Shown here: piece by piece, positions 36,519 to 48,088 of the stretch | Position numbering within the stretch: position 1 is the stretch's first letter | Layout: every line of letters begins with the position of its first letter | Source: Rhodamnia argentea | Taxonomy: Eukaryota; Streptophyta; Magnoliopsida; Myrtales; Myrtaceae | Length of the DNA stretch: 64,000 bases | Direction of reading: 5' to 3' | Assembly: GCF_020921035.1 (NCBI RefSeq) | Contig: NC_063156.1 | Span: 26,894,283 to 26,958,282 of the forward strand | Notes under the pieces: generated by a model | Told to the model about the DNA's origin: nothing | The model's input: only the letters and a program-made list of their open reading frames with translations | The model's database searches: none | Program-made: the position numbers and the translations under genes

Positions 36519-36745
36519 TCACATTTGTTTATTTCGCGAAAAATTCATAAACTAACTTTTTTTTTAAAGTGTTGATTGAAATAATTAGGTGATAAAAAAT
36601 ATTTCTAGTATAAGGATTATTTATGTCTAAACGCTTCGTGGATGGTAAAAAAAATTTTCTGTTATTCGGTTTTGTAAGCGAAATACACTTTCATTTTTGC
36701 AGAAAAACATATTCTGAATCAATTCTTTTTTGCGAAACACGCATA
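36519..36745. mobile_element. family A MITE-like element
   Basis: The left end TTTGTTTATTTCGCGAAAAA is mirrored by the right end CTTTTTTGCGAAACACGCAT, with the internal phrases TTGAAATAATTAGGTGATAA and GATTATTTATGTCTAAACGC seen in other family copies. Confidence 0.6.
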
Positions 36746-37397
36746 TCATATATGTAATTTTCCTCTACCTATAAGCTTTTATGTATTCGGGTTGGACCTT
36801 GTAACAATTTTTTACACAAATTATATTTTCTTTTCTAATTGATGAGGGGGTTTTGCATAAATATTTAATCTTGTTGGACTCAGCACATTGTATTTTTTTA
36901 GCAACTACTGTGTTCTCACGGAGAGAGAGAGTCATGGCATCTCATGCCTTATTGGTTATCCATTCTATAAATCCTCATGGAATGGTATATTATTGTTATT
37001 ATTTTGGTCTGAGGGGCCATTTATATTATGAAACCAATGAAAGATGATAGAAATAACGTTAGTTTTGTTACGAGCGATCCTATTTCCACCTTTATTTTAG
37101 CTTTATTTCAGTTAACCGATCAAAATACTCTATGACATCATAATTCCGAAGCGACCTGCAAGAAGTTATAAAGAGAATTTTTCCCAATCGAGTAGAAGCC
37201 ATGCTTTGTGCATCACCACCTTTTTTTCTCTGAATTACGTTATACTTCGTTTTCCAGCTCATATAGTACTTTTCACAAAACATGAAAACTGTGATTACTT
37301 TGATGACCATACCTCTTTATTTTTGGTTTTTTGCTTTCTTTTTTCTTCCTAACGATAGCATTGGTCAATTCACACAGACAACATCATAATTTCTAGA

Positions 37398-37970
37398 GTT
37401 AATATCATAAAAAACTTCAAACCGATACACGTACGACAAATTTATCCAATTGGAGTTAATATCATGAAAAACTTCAAACTGGTACACGTACGACAAACTT
37501 ATCCAAAACTAATTTTTTTGACAACAAAAAATCCCAAATTGGTACACCCGTGATAAATTTATCCAAATTATTTTTTTGACCGTAAAAAAATCCCAAACTA
37601 GTACATCTGTGATAAATTTATCCCGAACTAATTATTTTGATCGCAAAAAATCCAAACTGGTACACATGCGATAAATTTAACCTTATGTTAAATTGGATTA
37701 ATACCACGAAAAATCCAAAATTGATACAATAGAAGGTAAAAACCCAAAGTTATATATCTAGTAATTGTCACGTATCATCCAATTCAGCAATTTAACGATA
37801 ATTTTACAAAAATTAACGAAAGGCAAATTTGTTATAGGTGTACCAATTTAGGATAAATTTATCAAAGATGTATCAATTTAGAATTTTTTATGGTAAAAAA
37901 AATAATTTGAGATAAATTTATCACAAATATACCAATTTGAGGTTTTTCACGACATTAACCCTAATTTCTA
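37398..37970. repeat. family B foldback element, expanded copy
   Basis: Begins GAGTTAATATCATAAAAAAC and ends with the inverse (GTTTTTCACGACATTAACCC). The left half holds about six tandem degenerate units of 45-60 bp reading AAACTGGTACACGTACGACAAATTTATCC-like. The right half carries the inverse unit. The unit number exceeds that of the copy at 18080-18500. Confidence 0.6.
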
Positions 37971-38663
37971 TTCCATTGACAAAAATCCTGCAGGATCCTT
38001 TCAGGTTTGCTTTAACCCGAATATGGTAGCCGAGGGATTTGCTAGTTTAGCCAGTAAAAAATCGATGTCCCATAGAGATCTCCAAGGCAACCATATAGCC
38101 TTTTCAAAGGAACAACTAGATCCACATATTACAACCTTGCAAATTTGGTTTTAGAACTAAATCTGAGTCACAATAGTTGAGCAAAATGAGAGGGTGGAAA
38201 GTGCAAAGTATCAGATACTTCTGTCCAACTTTACAACAGAAGCTTCAACTTGTGCAATTCACAAAATACCTCGAGTTTATGCGCTTCGACACATACTTAC
38301 CATCTCTTCAGGGCGAGAAAAATGCTTTGATCATTTCTATACATGCTTGCATTACAGACTTTGACATAAGGTTTCAATGCAGTCCCCCCCATTTTGCTCG
38401 TCTTGAATCCTTGAACTTTTGCAAGGAGGAGAAATCAGGGATTTCTCAGTTTGAATGACCAAACATCTCGAACACGGCACTTTCTACTCATGGTTCCCCC
38501 CAGTTTTCAGGCCTGGATCACAATGTATCTTCTCATCTGCTACTAATTTACGAGTTCTCTGAATGAGAGCATTGGGGGTTTTCTAGGCTCTCTTCTTGAA
38601 GTGTGGCATTTGGTAGACATGCCCCACAAGAAAAGGTTTAAGAGACCTGTGTTTCATTACGAA

Positions 38664-41600
38664 CTAACGAGGAGGTCTTTCCAATGCGATCCAACCAAAC
38701 TTTCCCTTGCGGAAGTCTGACAAGATGCGGAATGCGGCTTGATGAATGTCCCCATTGAACAAGTGGAGAGCAAGCTTCTGGACGAATCTGCAATCAAGAA
38801 AAATGAGAAAATTAATTAGTCCTGGACCTACAGAAGAGTGAAAATGGCTGAGCCGGTGTCAGAAGCGTTCCAAAAGCCTACGGCTATCTCTCAACTCCAA
38901 AGATAAAGATTATCTTTCTTGCTTTTTCTTCCCATTCTTTTTCTTTGTAATCCATATTATGTTTACTCTTTATTCTTGCTTGAATCCTAGGCTTTGGAAA
39001 ATCTTCAAGCCCAACTCATTGCAAATCTTAAAGGACCATGGTCCCACTAGAATCATATGCATACATGTCACCACAATGACCATCCACGTCGATCTTGTAG
39101 CGGTTCTGAAGGACCCCTGCGCCTGAAAAAGAGGACTGTGAGCGAACACTGTAAAAAACAAGAGGTATATTTTGTTGTTCACAAGAGGGAATCAGATAAG
39201 TACTGACAGCAACCAATTATAATGCGAATGCTCACATCATTTAATGAAGCAGCACAAGCGAGACGGCAATGAGATTTTTATGAGCAAAGGCAAATAATAT
39301 AGACTCTAGAAAAAGCCTCTTGACAAATTGTGTGCAAGAGTTTCTCATCTTCTCTCAGAATAAATAATAAAACCCGAACAATTTCCTCCAACTGACAATA
39401 TTTTCTTTCCTTCCTCAAATAACTGACATACAATGCAAACCAGTTCGCACTTTTTCTCCCCTTTTCCTTATTTTATTTTTCCTTCTTGTTAGGGAGAAAC
39501 AGGGGTGTGGGGGTATTTCAATGAAACAGAGCTTCCATAAAAACGTAAATGGCGTATAATAACTAATTAAAGTATCCTTAAATCAGTTGACAGCAAGTGC
39601 TTCAGCTCAAAAGGCAAGATTCCCCAAGTCCATGCTGAGGATTATATAGTCACTCTTGATAGTTTTATTTATTCTCCAGGATTTTGAAATGAAGCTCCAA
39701 TACCTAACAAAAAGCCTCACACTAAACCAAATTAGCCAAATAGAGAGTAAAACCAAGTATGGTTAACATTGATGGAATGCATTGAGTGACGTTTTAACAA
39801 GTATTACCAACTAACAATGGGTTATCCAGGGCTTTTCCAGCACTCAGCTAAACTTCACCAAGTCTAGCAGAATTTCTATTCTTGTAATATTTTTTACATC
39901 ACACATTGCACCTACAAGTAAAAGCTACTTTTGCCAGCCAGCTACTGCTAGCCATAGAAATCAGAGATAAACATCATAGGTCATGGGGAATAATGCAATG
40001 GGCAACCTACCAACTGCGGGAAGCCTTGTTAGCATTTGTACAAGAATTGCAGCAACATCAGCAACATTGTAGGATCTCTCTCCAATGTCATCACAAATGG
40101 CAAGCTTTATGGCAGCTACCTGATCACTAATTCTCATAGGGATTATTCCAGGGGAGTCTAACAACTCGAGGTCTTTCCCAAAGCGTACCCATCTTCAACA
40201 GTAAAAGGAAATGCATGTATCAGTCAAACAGATATAACTGGTGTAGCATAATTCATCTCGCATACATGGTTTACCTAGATAGTACTATTTTACTTAAAAA
40301 TTTCCATCTTTTGGGTGAGCTAAAAAGAATTCTTCGAGATAAAAATTCCCCAGTAAATCTCTGAAAATAGACAATGTAGGATAATTTCATATCATCTGCC
40401 AAAATAGAATTTGCTGTAGCTTTGGACCAACTTTAGTAGTTTTCTTTTCTCCATCTTCTTTTTATTGAAAGTTATAAATTGTTGTAATATACATCACCTG
40501 TGAGTCCAAAACCTTAAAACTAGATTATAAGCACAGAACATATTTATGATACTTTAGAAGGGAATGTTGTGAAAAGACACATAGAAATTCAACTAGAATC
40601 TGTTTCCCCTTTTCCAGCTAGTTTGAGATACCTTGCGAACATGACATATCCAAAATATACGTACTTTAATTCTATTGTAACACCAGGTCTGGGAGCTGCC
40701 GGACACATGCGTCGCTTCAACAGACGATTAATCAAAGAAGATTTTCCGACATTTGGATAACCAACAATTCCAGCTCGAACCTGATCAGCAGCAGAGGAGT
40801 TTATATAGACAGAAGATGAAACTGCGGTAGGGAATGAGTGCGGCAAGACTTCGAAGACTGTTCTTAGGCTTCACAATTTGAGACGGTAACTATAATGAAA
40901 TGCCAGACTCAAAAGTAATATAACCCTTGATTACATAGTTATCATCATAACACGATGCAAAAAACACTATATGCATTAAAAGTTGGGTGGATGGTGACAC
41001 CAGCCTGAGTGAATCCATATACCTAAGAAAATAAAGAAAAAGGTGAACTAGGCAGCTAGAAAAGGACTATCATTACTGTGACACCGGGGTTGATGGTCAA
41101 GAAAATGTACACTGTTACTTTCACGTCATTCCACAGATTAGTTGGTAACAGGTGATTCTGGAAGCCATTCCCATCACCGTAAGCTAGATGACAACCATCT
41201 CTCTTTTCTCCAAAACCCACTATCAATACTCAAAAACCAAGATTCCCAGATACACCCAGAAAATCCTTTCACAGTGTAAACAACATATGCCAAGTCCAGC
41301 TAGCCAATTATCAAATCTAATGTCAGGCTTGAAGCACTCAGCAGACAAACTTTTGACTAAGATAATGTCTGGAAGATCAGAGACTGCTTTATTCACTTGG
41401 GCAAGGGAAATATTACAGATATCTACCACATACAAATCATAATTAGAAAACTGCGGATAAAGTATAGAAATTAATTGAAAATGACATCGCTTTGTCCTGG
41501 GAAAAAAAAAAAAAAATCTAATCTGACAGGTGAGATTCTGAAAATGAAGGCAAAAAGTATAACAGTTCAAATGGAAAATGCAGAACGGAGCTAGTATCCG

Positions 41601-43148
41601 TAACTTGTGTGCAATAAAGTCTATCATATGTAAAAGCTTCTTAAGGTTGCATGCTGCACATAAAAGTCCACTATATGCAGATTGACTGAAGTGTTATTCA
41701 ACAGTTGAAGCAACGTACTGCTCGAGGAAGTAAACCTTTTGCCCGGCGCTTGACATTTACATCTGCTGCCAGTGTTTTTGCTAATCGGCCTAGCTTCATA
41801 GTCCCCTGCAGTTCCAATACAACCATCATTTTCCATTTCCATTCAAACCAAAAGCGCAAGGGGTTTCTAATAGATACCATTCCGTGCTGTCCGTTTGAAA
41901 AGACGACTTTTATTCCTTGTTTAGAAAAATAAGTTGCCCAAGCATTCCGGTCTGCCTTGGAGATCATGTCTTCTCGATTCAGCACTAAAATTCTTTTCCT
42001 AGTGCCAAGCCATGAGTCCATCTGCCCACAGAAATGAACTCTTGACAATGAATTGTAACATATTAATACTACTTACGTGTTTGAATCTAGCTACCCCAAG
42101 GTCTGACAATGACATAACAAATTACAATCCCATCAGGTTCACATCCTGATGCTACGGATATTCTACTAAATAATTCCTCTAGCTATTCTTTTTTCTTCTC
42201 AATACAAACATGAAGCTCATGAGGATCTATTGACCCGGTAGTTCCCTGATTAACTTGTCCTTGCGCGTATGTTATCTTTCAAGAGTATATGATTCTTCTA
42301 CTATGCACATGTTAAAACAAACAAGATCAATATCTAAGCACATTCGTGTTGTCCCTGACGAGTCGCCACTGCAGAACCAGTAGTCTCACCTGCGGATGGC
42401 TTGTGGACAAAGGAATTCTGGCGTCTCGGACTTCTATAACAACATCCATCAACTTCAACTGCTCTTTAAGTTCTTTCTCCGTCTTCGCAATATGACCGGG
42501 ATACCACTGTTCATTGGCCATGACACCCACAAAAAATACGTCAATTAAACCACAAAGGTAATTCTCCGACCAAAAAAAAAAAAAACCACAAAGGTAATTC
42601 AATCTACCAGAATGAGCGGGACTATACCTGAACAGTACGCAAACCTTTGGTCCAGTGATAAAGATCAGCATCCACATCCCACCAATCCGCTTCTTCTCCA
42701 CCGCCGAACTGAGCAACCCCAGTTCCATGCCAACCTGAATCTCTCCCACCAACTATCTGCAAAAAGTTCCCCTACAAAACATTATCTCACCCTATCCACT
42801 CACAACCGAAGTCCCCGAAACAAGCCATACCCACGACGCATTGCGAAGAGTTAATAAAGGGGAAACGTTAACTTGGGTACTCAATCAAATTACTGCGAGA
42901 GGGGACGCACTTGGATAGTGCTGCATTCTCAAGTCAAATTCTTGAAAAACAAAACAAAAGCTGTCGGACACACAAGCGCGCGCCGAGAGAGAGAGAGAGG
43001 AAACCTGAAAGGAGGGAGAGGGAGAGGAAGAGGACAGAGACGGCAGGGCGGCATGAGGAGCGAGGGAGGGCCTGGTTCGGCAGAGAGAGAAGTTGAAGGG
43101 GAGGGAAGGAGAATTGGGTAGGCATAGACTCGAAAGCTGAGAGGCCAT
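38664..43148 (-). CDS. DGP3: circularly permuted plastid GTPase, DGP3/RbgA (YlqF) type
   Basis: Predicted chloroplast GTPase of the RbgA/YlqF group, which in bacteria matures the large ribosomal subunit. Nine exons: 43148-43005, 42756-42628, 42506-42390, 42021-41878, 41805-41719, 40780-40665, 40192-40011, 39122-39065, 38787-38664. They total 1101 nt, or 366 aa, close to the Arabidopsis protein. The Ser/Pro/Leu-rich start ([20 protein letters not shown]) is a plastid transit peptide. The GTPase motifs run in permuted order: WYPGHIAK at 92, G4 LNRED at 144-148, G1 GYPNVGKSS at 214-222, G2 PGVT at 239-242, and G3 DSPG at 258-261. The C-terminus [20 protein letters not shown] is typical. A donor inside a longer open frame at 39065 was chosen because only it keeps the conserved [12 protein letters not shown] junction. 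TIELKW stands where TRELKW or TREMKW is usual. Confidence 0.94.
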
Positions 43149-44345
43149 CGCCGCGAAACTGAATTTGGACAGAGAAGCTTCGCTTTCTCTGTGGGCTTCA
43201 ACCTTCGCGCCGAGCTGCTTCGAGATGACTGAGCGAGCTCCCCGTGGCTGTAACCTGTAGGTGTCCTCTCCAGAAAGATAGCCGCTCTGAAAGATAATTT
43301 TTTCAACATCTCCGGACAAGACCAAACAAAAACATTAAAAAAAAATCCTTTTATTTTTATTTGCCTCCTTTTTTATGGGCATTTTTTACTTGAACTAGCA
43401 AATCGCTTGAATAATATATGTTGAATACGTTTTCGCCCTAGTGTCACGGGGGTTCAAATGGAGTTGCATTCGAGCATATGTTGATCCACATGTAAAATTC
43501 TCCGATAACTAGTTTTCAATAAAAAATCATTTCATAAAAAAAAAGATTAAGAATGAGATCAACATTTCTCACTCCTGATTTTGATTCTCACTATCGATTT
43601 TGATCATAATTACACATGATCCCAATTGTAATGTTTGGTAAGAACTTCATAACAAGAACAAGTGTTGCTATGAAAGAAGAAATTTTCAACCGAAAGAATG
43701 ATAGCTCTTATCAATTTCGACCATATACTTTTCAATTACTTTTTCTTCGTAACCGGTCGAAAGAATTATGGCGAACCCACCACTCAAAATAAATGATTTA
43801 TTTATGTCTCAAAATGAACATGTATAGAATTCCTATGATCACTTTTGGCTTTTGGGGTCACCCCTACTTATTATTATCCTTCAACATAAAAATAAAACCA
43901 ATCGAATCCTATTTCCATTCTATCATTCCCAATGTGGGTGAGAATAATGCATACTGCTTTGGATGAAACAATCTGACGAAACTTGAGCATCCATTATATG
44001 GACAAAACATGAATTCTAAGAAAACAATGTCTTATCAGCTCATGCCCCTGGATACTAGATTTGAACATTTTCATTCCATAAACCACAACCAGCATAACCT
44101 TGCCAAAGCTGACTCCATAAACAATGTGCTGTGATTGTAGATCAAATTACGCGAAAAAAAAAAGGAAGTACCACTTCTATGTTTGAATCCTTGTAAACTT
44201 TATAGCTCCCGAGTTATTGGAATGAAGTGGAACGCAACTCTTATTTAGGTCGACCAAGAGAGTAAGAGTACAGGTAAAAAAGTATGTTTAAGGATCCGTC
44301 TTCACAAGTCTCTCCTGCAAACGAACAGCGGAAAGAAGTACCAAG
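43149..44345. other. DGP3 5' flank and FAP1 3' flank
   Basis: The DGP3 side (43149-43320) is GC-richer and probably holds the leader and promoter. The rest is AT-rich without visible genes. No strong repeat is seen. Confidence 0.45.
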
Positions 44346-47275
44346 TCACTTTTGAAGGAGAGAAGCCAAGTTCAGCTTGACATCTTCTCTAGCTTGTCTA
44401 TCAAAAGGATCCTCGCCGATGTACAAGTCCAGAATCGACCGGCAAAGAAGCTTGCTCTCTATGCTTCCCACCTCGTTCCCATCAACTGCAAACATGCCAT
44501 TGCAAGAAGCATCAAGCAATGTCATACAAAGTTTTTCTATCAACCAAAGCAGATATGACTTTGTATCTGATGCGTTCATCACCATTGATGAGTTGGTCAG
44601 TGAGAGAGCGAGTAGTTACAACAAATGCATTAATGGTGATCGAGGCCTTTCGTCAAAATAATTTTCTCCACCAGCCGTGTTTCTAAAACTAATTCATACA
44701 ACGGTAGCTCACTCTCATTCAACTTTGTGTTTTCCAGGGTGGTTGCTCACATACTCTTGAAAGAGCCACCATCTACTACAGTATACAAATAAATAAATAA
44801 AGATTTAATTAGTCACACACAAGCAGAGTAAATCAATTAACACAATTGTGCGAGAACAGGAAAAATGAAGTTTATGCGAGAAGTATGTGAACTTAAAATG
44901 TATCTATTCCATAGAGGAAGGACTAATATAAGAATATGCACAATTGCAATGACCATGGTTCAATAGGATTCGAGTCACATATTCTTTAACTTTACTTTGA
45001 AGGTAAAATTTGTATGCTGTGTTTGAGGTATTGTATGCTAGAGAAACACAAGCCACGAGGAATAGAACTGTTCTTCATCAAAGAAGATGGTACAATCTGA
45101 GTGTCTCAAGCAATCTATCAGATCATCTTACTAGTGGTGCGAAGTACATGACCCCGGTCTCTGGACAGGTCTATCACAGATCCTCGTGGTATTTTGTACT
45201 CATCCTTGAACTGGGAAGTAAATCTGCAGATTCATCTTTAGAAGTCAATACGGATATGGGATACATCTTACTAGATGCACAAGAGTAAAAAATTTAACAA
45301 TAACACGTCTTTCTCAGAAAGAGCAACATCATGGGGGAAATTCACAAAAAGCCACATTAGACAGGGATAAAACGTTAACTACAATTGGAAAATAATTGAC
45401 CATATGGAATAATATTCTACATGAAATTGATCGAATCTTAAAACACCGAAAAATGTACAAGTAGAAGCAAGTCATTTAGGAGAGAAGGAGCTCGAACGGT
45501 TCATGCGTCCAGTATCTTTTTAATTTCAGATACTTCTGAATCAAAATTCCTCACTTTATTTACAGCTGCCAAACCTCAACTCACCTTTGAAGCAATTCTT
45601 TATTGTCTTCTGGACTGAATTTTTTTAGTCTGTTTCCGACTGATTCTTCAAATGCACTGCGTACGGATTTAATACTCAATTTTCCATATACAATTTGAAG
45701 CCTGACAGTTAAGCATATATCACTTTCCATCAGATCCTCTGACACTTCCTTGCTTTCCTTGAGCTCAGAAATGGATAGTTTTCCATATTTCTCCTTGAGC
45801 AACTTGCTTACATCCTTATCATCAGCATATACACCTTCACAGCCATAGCTTCATTAGTGCTTGTGCAGATACCTCGAAGCATACAATATTATGGTGCACT
45901 AAGTGCCACAAGCTAATGCAGAAGAGCAGGTTTGGTCTAGAAAGATTACAGTAAAAAAAATAATAATAATTATTCCAAGGTGATGTTCACTAGGCAAGCA
46001 AATAGCCACCTGATATATTCTTTAATTATCTGGAAATGGATGTGCATGGTGGCAGCCAATCAAGTGTTCAAGCAACGCAGATCATGTACAGTAGAAAATT
46101 AGCACAAACTAAGTGGTGGATTATACTTTAAGTAAAGCCATGGATACATGTAATGAAAAACGAACCGACTGGACTTCACTCATAGACTATGAAGGAGAGA
46201 GTCTAGTAAGCTGTGGAGAATGCCAAAACCTGTAAAATTCTAGATAGCAAATGCCTCAAATTAATTGCAACCACCGAGATCATTCACAAAATAACCAAGC
46301 AACGGATCTTGAAAAGGTTTGAGATGTCTTAAATGCATGGGGGACCTTTATACTGTAATCTTTAAAACAACGGATCCCAAACGTTGACTGTGACAAGCAA
46401 GAGCACTGATTCCATAAAAGCAAGCTCTAGGTCATGTTCACTCTTCTGTAGAATTCTCCAGCAAAGACTGGTAGATCCCCAGTTTCAATGAAGGGTAAAC
46501 AAATTTTGTTCATTTCGGGCCGCTCATCCAGAGTTGCCCATGAATATCTCTGTCTAAACGAACAATTCCCGGCAGTTGCTTCCTTTTTGCCCCCTCAGGA
46601 ATAGTTTCACGTGCTGATTTTTCACCAGAATACGCGTGATCAGCCCTCAAAAAGGACAACGTAAAAGCTGTAATGAGATGATTGGTCGCAGACAGGGCAC
46701 GCGCACACATGACCAAGTCAGTAATCACAAACACACCAGATACAGAAATATCAAGCTGACACCAATTCTTAAGCAAACAGTATTTTCACCCAAGTTAACA
46801 AGAATGCACAATCTCCAGACACGGTCGAAACATCAGAAGAGACAACAGATAATGCATGAATCCCAGAAAGAGGAGCGGAAATGCGGGTACCGAACGCATA
46901 GACATCGATGTTCTTCAACCCCAGCACGCTCTTCCTCCTCAACCCGACTCCCAGGAGCTGCCGCGATCCGCCAATGACGGAAGGGAACGACGCACCGGTC
47001 TTCGACTCGACGACCGGAGGAGAATTCTCGGCCAGAGAGAGCGAGCACCACAAGGGCAAGGAAGAGCTCCTGGAGACGAGGAAATCGAGCGCGTTCTCAA
47101 GGAACGGCCGTCGCGTGTCCCGGGACGCGGCAATGCCGGCGGCGGCGACAGCGGCGGCTCCGGCGGCCACGGAGGCGGCGGTGGCGACGGCGAAGGAGAG
47201 GGCGGAGGGGGAGGAGCGGGGGAGAGGGTGCTTGGGGGGCTGAGAAAACGAGAAAGGGAAGCGAAGAGAGACCAT
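44346..47275 (-). CDS. FAP1: plastid fatty-acid-binding protein of the chalcone-isomerase fold (FAP1)
   Basis: Non-catalytic CHI-fold protein of the plastid stroma that binds fatty acids. Four exons, 47275-46891, 45834-45585, 45223-45132 and 44485-44346, join to 867 nt, or 288 aa (family about 280). The N-terminus MVSLRFPFSFSQPP, followed by an Ala-rich segment and SRSSSLPLWCSLSLAE, is the transit and membrane-like leader of this family. CHI-fold landmarks are LLGVGLRRKSVLGLKNIDVY, VYADDKDVSKLL, VYGKLSIKSVRSAFEESVGN, FKDEYKIPRGS and the C-terminal LLCRSILDLYIGEDPFD. An in-frame ATG seven codons upstream (MKKPSQA) exists, but MVSLRF matches the family start. The loss of CHI activity is family knowledge. 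Confidence 0.95.
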
Positions 47276-48088
47276 GGCTTGGCTCGGTTTCTTCACACTC
47301 TCCTCGAGAATTCAGGAAAATGAATTTGACTTGTGCTGTGCTCAAAGTTTTGGACTTTGGGACTGACGATGTGTCCTGCCGTCTTTGGCATGTTCATTGC
47401 TCGCAGCTACACAGACTTCCTTCCGATCCGACAGCAAACATCCATTTCGTGTGAGAAGCTGCGGAATGGCGTGTTGCGGTCGTTTCCGAACAAACAAGTT
47501 TGAAAAAGGTAAAACGACCCAAATAATTGATGGATTTCGATTTCCAAACTTAAAATTTATTCAATATACCCTTTAAATTTTAACCGAAGTTTCTAATTTA
47601 TTCAATACAATTCATGAACTTTTGGTACATAACCAATTTATGTCATGAATTCTATGACAACAATATTCAATATTTCCCTAAACTTTAGTCTCGCATTGTT
47701 TGTGTTCACAGCAAGCTCACTCGCAAGTTCCATGTCGATGCCACCTCCCCGAGTCCCCCGTTACCCCCATAGGGTCGAAACGGATCATATGTTTCTCCTA
47801 CTCAGTTAGACTCGCTATCAAAGATACAGGAGAAAGCAGTTTGGTCTGGTTGAGGCGAGACACTGAACTCGGACCATTTGGAAACTACTGCAAAAGGCAA
47901 ACGCAAGTTCAGACAAAAATGACTCGTCTTCGAGACATTTGAAAATCACTGTCGACATATTCAACTAAACAGGAGCAGGGGTATGGTTCCATTGGTGTAT
48001 CCATGCGAACAAGAAGGTCCTGCAACCAACCACAGAGGGGGAGCAATACTAACGCATCATCCTCGTCCGCAAGTAAAAAAGGGCATCT
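47276..48088. other. FAP1 5' flank and NAA20 3' flank
   Basis: The FAP1 promoter must lie just right of 47275. The part at 47505-47695 (AATTTATTCAATATACCC-type phrases) looks like a degenerate interspersed repeat. No gene is seen. Confidence 0.4.

Noticed and set aside
43080-43325. Alternative DGP3 start codons further upstream (MVLSGDVEKII..., MLKKLSFRA...)
   Set aside because: They read in other frames or through the leader; [10 protein letters not shown] gives a proper transit peptide and the right phase to exon 2.
47276-47296. Upstream ATG giving FAP1 a MKKPSQA extension
   Set aside because: The family start is MVSLRF; the extension is possible but not needed.
46856-47323. Plus-strand Gly/Glu/Arg-rich frame of 155 codons
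   Set aside because: Antisense of FAP1 exon 1, whose minus-strand product fits the family throughout.
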